This document shows positions 7,688 to 15,811 of a DNA stretch of 64,000 nt, piece by piece. The position numbers and the translations under genes are program-made. The DNA is from JBMYZL01 sp049610385. GTDB taxonomy: Bacteria > Bacteroidota > Bacteroidia > Flavobacteriales_D > Sanyastnellaceae. Location: NCBI GenBank assembly GCA_049610385.1, contig JBMYZL010000003.1, positions 102,032 through 166,031 on the forward strand. Reading direction: 5' to 3'. A model generated the notes under the pieces. That model was not told the origin of the DNA, did no database searches, and was given only the letters and a program-made list of their open reading frames with translations. Each line of letters begins with the position of its first letter. The first letter of the stretch is position 1.

Positions 7688-10561
7688 TCACGCCAATTCG
7701 CCTTCAAACGCCGAAAGTGGCGGGCAACTGCAAACCAAATTTCGGTCTCCGTATGCGTTATCTACACGCGCGACTGGAGGCCAAAACTTATTCGTCCGAA
7801 GTTCACGCACGGGATAACAGGCTTTTTCGCGGGTATAGGGGTGTGTCCAATCATCGGCAATGACCTCCTCTGCCGTATGTGGAGCCATTTTCAAGACGTT
7901 ATCCTCTTGATCTGCCTCACCCGCCTCAATGGCCCGAATTTCCTCGCGAATGGACAACATCGCCTCTACAAAACGATCCAACTCCTCCAAGGATTCACTT
8001 TCAGTGGGTTCCACCATCAAAGTTCCCGCCACAGGCCATGAAACCGTGGGTGCATGGAAACCATAGTCAATGAGTCGCTTCGCGATGTCCATCACTTCAA
8101 TGCCAGCCGTGGCCTTGAAACCTCGACAATCCAAAATCATTTCGTGGGCCACCGTCCCATTCTCCCCGGTGTATAGGATGTGATAGGCCCCCTCCAATTT
8201 GGCCCGCAAGTAATTCGCGTTCAAAATCGCCACCTCAGTCGATTGGGTCAACCCCCGCTCGCCCAACATTTTGATGTAAGCGTATGGAATGATGTCAATG
8301 AGTGCGCTGCCAAAAGGAGCGCCGCTGATGGCATCAATGGCTTGATCTCCCTTCTCCAAATCCACCACGCTATGCGCGGGAAGGAATGGCACCAAATGCT
8401 CTGCCACACCAATCGGACCCACACCCGGTCCTCCGCCCCCATGGGGAATGGCAAAGGTTTTGTGCAAATTCAAGTGACAAACGTCCGCACCGATCAATCC
8501 TGGACTCGTCAGGCCCACTTGGGCATTCATGTTCGCCCCATCCATATAGACTTGCCCTCCATGGGAATGAATCATCGTGGTGATGTCCAAAATGGATTCT
8601 TCGAACACCCCGTGTGTCGAAGGGTATGTCACCATCAACGCCCCCAATTGAGCACTGTGAGCCTCGGTTTTGGCCCGAAGGTCATCCATGTCAATGTTCC
8701 CGTCGTCATCACAAGCCACAACGACCACCTTCATGCCCGCCATGACCGCGCTGGCGGGGTTGGTGCCGTGGGCACTCGAAGGAATCAAGCAGACATCGCG
8801 GTCATGGTCTCCACGGCTTTCGTGATAGGCGCGAATGACCATCAAGCCCGCAAATTCTCCTTGGGCCCCCGAATTGGGTTGAAGAGAAACGCCTGCAAAA
8901 CCCGTCGCTTCCGACAGATCCACCTCGAGCTCCTCAAGCAATCCACGGGTGCCTGCGGCTTGTTCTGCCGGACAAAAAGGATGCAATTCTGCAAAGGCCG
9001 ACCAAGTGATGGGAATCAGCTCCGTGGCCGCATTCAATTTCATGGTGCACGAACCCAATGGAATCATGGCATGCATCAGCGATAGGTCCTTGTTTTCCAA
9101 CCGCTTGATGTATCGCATCATCTCCGTTTCGGAATGGTACCGATTAAAAACAGGGTGATGCAAGTAATCCACCTCTCGCCACAATTCACCCAAGAAAGGC
9201 CGCTCCACGCCCATGCCGGAAATCGGGCTGATTCCGAACACCGTGCACAGGGAGGCAAAATCGGACTGGGTCACGCGCTCGTGGAAAGACACCCCCACGT
9301 GCAACCCATCTGGGTCATAACGCAAATTCAGTTGGTGCGATTCTGCGCGGGCCTTCAGGCTGCGCATGGCATCCTCACCCCCTGAAACTTGAATGGTCAA
9401 GGTGTCGAAATAACATGCATTGGTTTGGGAGTAAACCTCCGAGTTTTTCAAGGCGGTGTCAAATGCCCTGGCCAACATGTGAATCCGCTCTGCAATGCTT
9501 CGAATGCCTTTGGGTCCATGGTAAACAGCATACATGGAAGCCATCACGGCCAACAGCGCTTGGGCAGTGCAAATGTTTGACGTGGCCTTGTCCCGGCGAA
9601 TGTGCTGTTCCCGGGTTTGCAAGGCCATTCGCAAGCCGTTTTTCCCCATGCGGTCCTTGGAAACGCCTATGATTCTTCCCGGGAAGTGTCGCTTGTAAGA
9701 TTCGCGAGCGGCGAAGAAAGCCGCATGGGGACCTCCGTAGCCCATGGGCACCCCAAATCGCTGGCTGCTCCCCACCACCACATCTGCATTCATCATGCCT
9801 GGATGCTTCAACAAAGCCAACGCCATGGGATCTGTTGCCACCACCGCTTGGGCCTCTGCCTCGTGAGCAGCATCAATGATGGAGGTCATGTCTTCTGCCA
9901 TCCCCTTGACATCGGGGTATTGAAGCAACACCCCGAAGATCATGGGGTCAAAAATCATTTCACCTCGGGGAACCACCTCAAGTTCAATGCCCAAATATTT
10001 GGAGCGTGTTTTCAACAACGCCAGTGTCTGAGGAAACACGGCAGCGTCGACGAGAAAGCGGTTGGCACCAGATTTGGCTTTTGCCCGAGACATCGCCGCT
10101 TGCACCATGGCCATGGCTTCAGCAGCGGCTGTGGATTCATCCAACAAGGATGCATTGGCCAATGGCATACCCGTCAAGTCACAGACCATCGTCTGGAAAT
10201 TCAGAAGTGCTTCGAGTCGACCCTGAGCAATCTCCGCCTGGTAAGGTGTGTATGCGGTATACCATCCCGGATTCTCAAGTACATTTCGTCGGATAACACT
10301 GGGCACTTCCGTGGGATTGTAACCCATGCCGATGTAGTTGCGATACAAAGTGTTCCGACGTGAAATCTCATCGATGTGTTCCAGGAATTCCGGTTCAGTC
10401 ATGGCCGCATCTATGTTCATGCGTTCACGCAAACGGATGGCCCCTGGGATGGTGTCGTTGAGCAAGTCCTCGATGGTCGGTGCGCCAATCGTGCGAAGCA
10501 TCGCCTGGATGTCCTCCTCACGGGGACCAATGTGGCGATGAGTGAAAGAACCAAACTGCAT
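7688..10561 (-). CDS. gcvP: Glycine dehydrogenase (decarboxylating), P-protein of the glycine cleavage system
   Basis: This protein of about 957 residues matches full-length single-chain P-protein. The start ATG at 10561 gives MQFGSFTHRHIGP, the expected N-terminus; a TTG 9 bp upstream is unlikely. The PLP-binding lysine sits in HLNLHKTFAIPHGGGGPG (about residue 699), and the C-terminus has the family ending NKFWPPVARVDNAYGDRNLV followed by CSCPP. It decarboxylates glycine with PLP and passes the aminomethyl group to lipoyl-GcvH. No gcvT or gcvH is present in the window, so the system is dispersed, as is common in Bacteroidota. It is transcribed divergently from the UbiA-like gene. Confidence 0.97.
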   Translation of the reverse strand: MQFGSFTHRHIGPREEDIQAMLRTIGAPTIEDLLNDTIPGAIRLRERMNIDAAMTEPEFLEHIDEISRRNTLYRNYIGMGYNPTEVPSVIRRNVLENPGWYTAYTPYQAEIAQGRLEALLNFQTMVCDLTGMPLANASLLDESTAAAEAMAMVQAAMSRAKAKSGANRFLVDAAVFPQTLALLKTRSKYLGIELEVVPRGEMIFDPMIFGVLLQYPDVKGMAEDMTSIIDAAHEAEAQAVVATDPMALALLKHPGMMNADVVVGSSQRFGVPMGYGGPHAAFFAARESYKRHFPGRIIGVSKDRMGKNGLRMALQTREQHIRRDKATSNICTAQALLAVMASMYAVYHGPKGIRSIAERIHMLARAFDTALKNSEVYSQTNACYFDTLTIQVSGGEDAMRSLKARAESHQLNLRYDPDGLHVGVSFHERVTQSDFASLCTVFGISPISGMGVERPFLGELWREVDYLHHPVFNRYHSETEMMRYIKRLENKDLSLMHAMIPLGSCTMKLNAATELIPITWSAFAELHPFCPAEQAAGTRGLLEELEVDLSEATGFAGVSLQPNSGAQGEFAGLMVIRAYHESRGDHDRDVCLIPSSAHGTNPASAVMAGMKVVVVACDDDGNIDMDDLRAKTEAHSAQLGALMVTYPSTHGVFEESILDITTMIHSHGGQVYMDGANMNAQVGLTSPGLIGADVCHLNLHKTFAIPHGGGGPGVGPIGVAEHLVPFLPAHSVVDLEKGDQAIDAISGAPFGSALIDIIPYAYIKMLGERGLTQSTEVAILNANYLRAKLEGAYHILYTGENGTVAHEMILDCRGFKATAGIEVMDIAKRLIDYGFHAPTVSWPVAGTLMVEPTESESLEELDRFVEAMLSIREEIRAIEAGEADQEDNVLKMAPHTAEEVIADDWTHPYTREKACYPVRELRTNKFWPPVARVDNAYGDRNLVCSCPPLSAFEGELA

Positions 10562-10669
10562 CAGATTCAAGCAATCAGGAGTGAATGTTCAGAAAGATGC
10601 GACAAAATTACAGCACAACTTTCCAATCCGGATGGTGCTCACGGCCCATTCAACGAACTTTGTGGTCGG

Positions 10670-11482
10670 ATGTCACGAGATTTGGAAATTGCACATTTGG
10701 TTATCGCTGCCGGTGCCGCATCATGCGCAGCAGCAACATTGGCCGCAGCCGGACTCAAAGACATAGCGATTTGGCGACATCCCATGGTGTTTTGGGTGGG
10801 AAGTCTCGCCGGTTGGACCTACACGGTTCAACGTTGGTGGAAATGGCGAAGTCGGCCCGAAGAATTGCCCGAAAACCGAAGGATTGCCTTCGAAAAAAGC
10901 CCTTGGTCGGGGTTGCTCGTTTGGACGGTTGTGGCCCTCGCCGCAACGTTCACCTTGCTGGCCCATCGGCCACCTGCTTGGACGACGTTTCTGCCTTGGG
11001 CGTGTGGAGCAGGCCTGTTGTCTGTGGGATACGCCATTTGGCCAGCTGTTGAAGGTGGTTTGCGCTCCTTTCCAGGCATGAAATTGCCTTTGATTGCAAT
11101 CACCTGGGCATGGGCCACTGTGCTGTTGCCGCTTTCAGCCGAAGGACTGGACTTGAATCTTTGGGCCTTTGCAGGCCAAATGCTTTTCATCGCCGGCATC
11201 ACCATTCCCTTCGATGTCCGGGACATGAATCAAGACGCTGACGCTCTGGGTACATTGCCTCAACGGATTGGGGCACATCGGGCCATTCGTCTCGCCCTTT
11301 TGCTGCTGGCCATTTCTGCTGGGATTTTTGTCGTGGCGCCGCAAATAGAGTGGGTACGCATGGGCACCGCCGTGGGCGCCATGCCCATTGTAGCGTGGGG
11401 TGTGGTGCCACGCAACGAAGCCTATTACACTTTTGCCTTGGATGGAATGCTGGTGGTTCAGGCGGTGGCGATTTGGCTTTGA
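10670..11482 (+). CDS. UbiA-like polytopic membrane protein
   Basis: The predicted 270-residue membrane protein has seven to eight hydrophobic helices. The segment DVRDMNQDADALGTLPQRIG (from about residue 181) resembles the second Asp-rich motif of the UbiA prenyltransferase superfamily, where Asp residues bind Mg-diphosphate. A clear first NDxxD motif is not visible; the equivalent position carries a basic, tryptophan-rich loop (TVQRWWKWR). It may therefore be a divergent or non-prenyltransferase member, as in many Bacteroidota. The ATG at 10670 is chosen because it lies just before the first helix; in-frame ATG at 10538 would overlap gcvP. The substrate cannot be given. Confidence 0.6.
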   Translation: MSRDLEIAHLVIAAGAASCAAATLAAAGLKDIAIWRHPMVFWVGSLAGWTYTVQRWWKWRSRPEELPENRRIAFEKSPWSGLLVWTVVALAATFTLLAHRPPAWTTFLPWACGAGLLSVGYAIWPAVEGGLRSFPGMKLPLIAITWAWATVLLPLSAEGLDLNLWAFAGQMLFIAGITIPFDVRDMNQDADALGTLPQRIGAHRAIRLALLLLAISAGIFVVAPQIEWVRMGTAVGAMPIVAWGVVPRNEAYYTFALDGMLVVQAVAIWL

Positions 11483-11839
11483 GCCATGCGTCCTGCCTGC
11501 CAAACTGCGCATCCCCACCCACCCAGAAAATCACCGCATCCAGCACGCAAACCCCAATGGCAGAGGACTCTTACCCGATGTAATCCGCAGGCGGAATGAC
11601 CAAGAATACCGAGAAACCCACAACCCGGCCAACACCTGCCCTCTTTCTCACCGTTGGGTCTGAAAAGCCCCGAACCCAGTCGAAAAACAGGCTGCAATCA
11701 AGAAACACACCATCAACCTACGAAGCCTGTTCGATTTCATCGAACAATCCCAATGCAAGATGGTCCACGGCTTGCCCGCCATTCCAAATCCACTAAAACA
11801 GGTATTGCGCCATCCAATTCAGCAGTCGATTTTTGCGCT
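11483..11839 (+). other. Leader region upstream of feoB without a convincing gene
   Basis: These 357 bases contain an in-frame upstream extension of feoB (ATG at 11654 and at 11753). Its translation is rich in Pro, Arg, Thr and His, with no family resemblance, so it is treated as non-coding leader. No hairpin terminator or recognisable riboswitch was seen. Confidence 0.4.
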
Positions 11840-13948
11840 GTGAATCCCGTCCACTCTCACCCTGCAACTTTGCGCATTGCCCTCATCGGGAACCCCAACT
11901 GTGGGAAAACCACCTTGTTCAATCGGTTGACTGGCAGCCGTGGGAAAGTTGGGAACATGCCTGGCGTCACCGTGTCTGCAGCGACAGCGCCGATGCAGGC
12001 CGAACCGAATTGGACCTTGGTTGATTTGCCAGGTACCTACAGTTTGTTTGCTGATAGCCCGGATGAACGAGTGACCCAGACTGAATTGCTCGGGGGGCAA
12101 GTGGACGCGGTTTGGTTGGTTTTGGACTCCGGGGCTTTGAGAAGCAGCCTCTTCCTGCTTTTGCAAGTCATGGAATTGGGATTCCCTGTGGCGGTCATTG
12201 TCAATGTCACCGACAACACCACCGTTCAAGTGGAAGCCATGCAAAATGAACTGGGCGTTGATGTCGTGGAATTCGATGCCGTGCGAACGCCTCAGGAGGA
12301 CTTGGATGGCCGCATTCGCTCGTTGCAGGTTCGCAGCGGTGCCCCGGATGGCCTTTGCCAACGACTCTCGAATTGGGATGAACTGAAGTCATTGTTGCGT
12401 CCCGCTTTTGGTGACATGAGTGATGCCTGGTTGAATCACTTGGTGCGTCGAAATGACGTGGCGAAATGGCTGGATGATCGGAAGCAGCAGGCCCTCGCAT
12501 TTGCCCGCGAACATGTGGCCCCAACCCCTGCAGCCCTGCAACTGGAAGACGCTGGCTGGCGAATGGAAACCGTTCGAAAACTGAGCGCAAGTTTTCTGCC
12601 CGAACCCACCCCAGAAGACAAAAGGGCCTTGGCAGAATCTGCCCAGAAAACCACCCGTGCCGATGCCATCCTCACACATCCTCTTTGGGGCCATGTAATT
12701 TTGGGTGTCGTGTTTTTCTGGATCTTCCAGGCGGTCTACGCTTGGGCATCATGGCCGATGGATCAAGTGGATGCTGCGTTTGGATGGCTCATTGCGACCC
12801 TCGAGAACATGGCGCCGGACACTTGGTGGAGAAGCATGCTGCTCGATGGATTGCTCTCCGGCATTGCAGGGATTGTGGTTTTTGTCCCGCAGATCATGAT
12901 TTTGTTTGGCTTGACCGCGGCATTGGACCAAACCGGGTACATGGCCCGTGTCGGTTTCCTCGGTGACCGTTTTTTGGCACGTATTGGACTGAATGGGCGC
13001 TCCATTGTCCCCCTCGTGGGGGGGATGGCTTGTGCGGTTCCCGCCGTGATGGCTGCCAGATCAATCCCCGGCAAACGTGAACGTTTGTTGACCATTTTGG
13101 TCACACCGTTGATGACTTGCAGTGCACGTCTTCCTGTCTATGCGTTCCTCATTGCTTTCATTGTTCCTGATCAGCAGGTTCTTGGTGCGTGGTTCAACCT
13201 GCAGGGGTTGTTCCTCTTCGGAATTTATGTGCTGAGCACTTTGGCTGCGCTGGCGGTCGCTTTTGTGCTCCACCGGGGTCTACCTCAACGTTCTGAAGGC
13301 TCATTCACCATTGAATGGCCTGCTTATCGGTGGCCGCGACTGGCCGATATCGGCAGCGAAATGGCGAGCAAGGGATGGACCTTTGTCTCCAGCGCGGGCC
13401 AAATCATTTTGATTGTATCCATGGGGTTGTGGGGACTCGCACAATTTGGCCCTGGCGATGGAATGGATCAAGTGAATGCCCGGTATGCAAACTTGCCGGT
13501 AACAGCTGAGAATGAACTCGCTCGACAAGGAGAGCTCATGGAGGCATCATGGATCGGGCAAGTGGGGCACTTCATCGAGCCCCTTGTCGCGCCACTCGGG
13601 TGTGACGGGAAGATGGGCATTGCCATTCTCACCTCATTTGCGGCACGTGAAGTTTTTGTGGGTACCATGAGCACGCTTTATCCCACTGCAGCTTCAGAAG
13701 ATGGCAGCATCCGTGCACTCCAAAAGCGGCTGTCTTCGGAAATTCACCCCAACACAGGGAAACCCCTGCTGAATCCAGCATCAGCTGCGTCATTGATCCT
13801 CTTCTACATGTTTGCCATGCAATGCATGAGCACGGTAGCCATTGTACAACGTGAATTGAAATCTTGGACTTGGGCACTGGGTCAAGCGGTTGTTTTCACC
13901 GCGTTGGCCTATGGTTTGGCTTCCCTGGCTTACCAAATCATGTCTTGA
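11840..13948 (+). CDS. feoB: Ferrous iron transporter FeoB
   Basis: This is an inner-membrane Fe(II) transporter with an N-terminal G domain. G1 is GNPNCGKTTLFN (about residues 16-27), with MPGVTVS for switch I, DLPGTYSL for G3 and NVTD for G4. The membrane part has the two gate repeats: a NGRSIVPLVGGMACAVPAVM segment with the conserved Cys, and a second half with SFAAREVFVGTMSTLYP. The GTG at 11840 is preferred because G1 then begins 16 residues from the N-terminus, as usual in FeoB; ATGs at 11753 and 11654 would add an atypical extension. Length (about 702) is normal. Its partner feoA is convergent at the 3' end rather than upstream in an operon. Confidence 0.93.
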   Translation: MNPVHSHPATLRIALIGNPNCGKTTLFNRLTGSRGKVGNMPGVTVSAATAPMQAEPNWTLVDLPGTYSLFADSPDERVTQTELLGGQVDAVWLVLDSGALRSSLFLLLQVMELGFPVAVIVNVTDNTTVQVEAMQNELGVDVVEFDAVRTPQEDLDGRIRSLQVRSGAPDGLCQRLSNWDELKSLLRPAFGDMSDAWLNHLVRRNDVAKWLDDRKQQALAFAREHVAPTPAALQLEDAGWRMETVRKLSASFLPEPTPEDKRALAESAQKTTRADAILTHPLWGHVILGVVFFWIFQAVYAWASWPMDQVDAAFGWLIATLENMAPDTWWRSMLLDGLLSGIAGIVVFVPQIMILFGLTAALDQTGYMARVGFLGDRFLARIGLNGRSIVPLVGGMACAVPAVMAARSIPGKRERLLTILVTPLMTCSARLPVYAFLIAFIVPDQQVLGAWFNLQGLFLFGIYVLSTLAALAVAFVLHRGLPQRSEGSFTIEWPAYRWPRLADIGSEMASKGWTFVSSAGQIILIVSMGLWGLAQFGPGDGMDQVNARYANLPVTAENELARQGELMEASWIGQVGHFIEPLVAPLGCDGKMGIAILTSFAAREVFVGTMSTLYPTAASEDGSIRALQKRLSSEIHPNTGKPLLNPASAASLILFYMFAMQCMSTVAIVQRELKSWTWALGQAVVFTALAYGLASLAYQIMS

Positions 13949-13958
13949 CACCGCCCCC

Positions 13959-14243
13959 TCAGCTCAATTGCCCATGCCCTTGGACCTTTGATTTTGTCCC
14001 AACTTCTGCCCCTGCAGGTGTCTCCATGCGCACCCACAAATGCTCAGCAGCCTGACGTCTCAATGCCAGTTTTCGACCGCAGGAGTGAATGGCCATGGGA
14101 CCGCGACCGGGCGCAACATGGGCCACTGTTACGGATTCTCCCGGACAGCAACCCATCTCAATCAATGCCATCACCGCTTCGGGATTTTCGACATGATCAA
14201 TTACCCCCACTTCCAAAGGGGACAACTCGGAAAGTCGCTTCAT
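13959..14243 (-). CDS. feoA: FeoA-type SH3-like iron transport accessory protein
   Basis: The 94-residue protein starts at ATG 14243 (MKRLSELSPLEVGVIDHV). It has the FeoA fold signature: a short N-terminal strand-helix, ALIEMGCCPGESVTVAHVAP, then GPMAIHSCGRKLALRRQAAE, which is the beta-barrel with the Leu-Arg motif ending LWV. Earlier in-frame ATGs (14285, 14249) are possible. FeoA modulates the FeoB G domain at the inner membrane. It ends only 10 bp from the feoB stop on the opposite strand, an unusual tail-to-tail arrangement. Confidence 0.88.
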   Translation of the reverse strand: MKRLSELSPLEVGVIDHVENPEAVMALIEMGCCPGESVTVAHVAPGRGPMAIHSCGRKLALRRQAAEHLWVRMETPAGAEVGTKSKVQGHGQLS

Positions 14244-14338
14244 GCGCATCAAGCAAAGGTAGCGGGGCATCCTCCCATTTGCCATCCCGCGAAAGCGGTA
14301 TTTGGAACCGGTCCAAATAAGTGCCTTACATTTTGCCC

Positions 14339-15811
14339 ATGCAACAGTTTTTGATTTTCACCATGATTCTCATCGGTGTGAACACCCTCCATGCCCAAGC
14401 ACCGGTCATCACTTGGAACACGGCCCCCATCGAAGTCGCTGAAAATGACTTTGGCCATCTTTCCCCACGGATGGTGCTCGATGGCGACGGTTGGCCTGTC
14501 ATCACATTTGGCAAAAATGGCTCCTACCATTGTGCCACTTGGAACACAGAAGAATCCGCATTCAATCCCCCGGTCGTTCTGGTTGAATCCGGGGTGTTCT
14601 TATCGGACAGTGAAGGACCAAGAATGGCTGCCCATGGAGACTCCATCTTGGTGACTTACATGGTCTCCGGTCAGTGGGCCACAGGCGCTCGTGGTTTGTT
14701 TTCCGGGAATGGAGGCCAAACTTGGTCCGAACCCTTCCCTCTCGTTTCACCCGACGTCACCGAAGACCACTTCATGCCTGTGCCCGCATTCGATCAGGAT
14801 GGGGTCCCTTTTGTGGCCATCAAATTGGGCAATCCCCCCAATGTTTCAGAAGGGTTGTTGCGACCTGCAGATGAAATCACAGGGCTGTGGCTGGATGCCA
14901 TTTCCACCAGTGAAAACGCCGCAGGAGAGGCCATCTGCGAGTGTTGCCCGTCCAACCCGTTCTTCCACAACAGCCGATACTGGAATGTAGTCCGCAACAA
15001 CAACGACAACATCCGGGACATGTGGCTTTTGGGCTCTTCCGAAGACAACCCGACAGATTGGCCCTTGGCCATGGATTTGGACAACACGGACTGGTGGATC
15101 AGCGGTTGCCCTGCCACAGGGGCCCAAACCGCCGGCCCAACTTCAAGCGGCGAACATTGGTCCGTCTTTATGAGTGCAGGTGGGGACAGCGGAATGTCTC
15201 TTGTGTACCTCACCCGCATGACGCTGGATGAAGAGGCTTCAACATCTGTCATTTCAGAACCACTGACCCCCAATCAATTCTCCAATTCCCCCCAAAACCA
15301 CCCCAGCATCAGTGTGTCTTCCAACTGGGCTGCTGTAGCATGGGAACAAAACACAGCTGGCTATGACATCCAATTGGTTCTCAGCAATCATGAAGGTGCC
15401 AGTCTGTGGGACAATGCCATCAACCTCACGGAAGCCCAAGGAGGCCAACATCGTCAGCCCACGGTCATTCTCGATGGAGATGCACTGCATTTGGCCTGGA
15501 AAAATTCCATGACGGGATCGGTGCAATATATGTGTGGATTCGTCAACGCAGGAACCACAGGCATTGGCGATTCCGCGAACGACTCACCGTGCATTTTGCA
15601 TGCCGACGGCACAAGTTTGCATTTGGGCATCCCCAACCATTGGGATCAGCCCATTCGTTATGTAATCAATGACATCGGCGGACGCGCCATGCGGTCTGGT
15701 CATTTGCGAATGGACGGCACCATTTCCTTGGAGTCCACACCCAACGGTCCAACCATCCTTCAACTTTTTGATGGAAAAGGAAAAACGGCAACGCTCAAAT
15801 GGGCGCATTGA
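14339..15811 (+). CDS. Secreted BNR/sialidase-like beta-propeller protein
   Basis: ATG 14339 begins the signal peptide MQQFLIFTMILIGVNTLHAQ. The 490-residue mature region has propeller-like repeats, including an Asp-box variant SGNGGQTWSEP (about residue 120) and DGVPFVAIKLG. A Cys-rich motif ECCPSNP and a WWISGCPATGAQ motif are typical of uncharacterised exo-alpha-sialidase-annotated proteins of Bacteroidota. The C-terminal 80 residues (about 405 on) form a beta-rich segment with LGIPNHWDQPIRYVINDIGG and GRAMRSGHLRMDG, resembling a short T9SS-type sorting domain. Catalytic residues of true sialidases (Arg triad) were not identified, so hydrolase activity is uncertain. It abuts the convergent GH81 gene with no gap. 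Confidence 0.65.
   Translation: MQQFLIFTMILIGVNTLHAQAPVITWNTAPIEVAENDFGHLSPRMVLDGDGWPVITFGKNGSYHCATWNTEESAFNPPVVLVESGVFLSDSEGPRMAAHGDSILVTYMVSGQWATGARGLFSGNGGQTWSEPFPLVSPDVTEDHFMPVPAFDQDGVPFVAIKLGNPPNVSEGLLRPADEITGLWLDAISTSENAAGEAICECCPSNPFFHNSRYWNVVRNNNDNIRDMWLLGSSEDNPTDWPLAMDLDNTDWWISGCPATGAQTAGPTSSGEHWSVFMSAGGDSGMSLVYLTRMTLDEEASTSVISEPLTPNQFSNSPQNHPSISVSSNWAAVAWEQNTAGYDIQLVLSNHEGASLWDNAINLTEAQGGQHRQPTVILDGDALHLAWKNSMTGSVQYMCGFVNAGTTGIGDSANDSPCILHADGTSLHLGIPNHWDQPIRYVINDIGGRAMRSGHLRMDGTISLESTPNGPTILQLFDGKGKTATLKWAH

Noticed and set aside
11654..11839. N-terminal extension of feoB
   Set aside because: The translation is Pro/Arg/Thr-rich and would push the G1 motif over 75 residues from the N-terminus, unlike normal FeoB.
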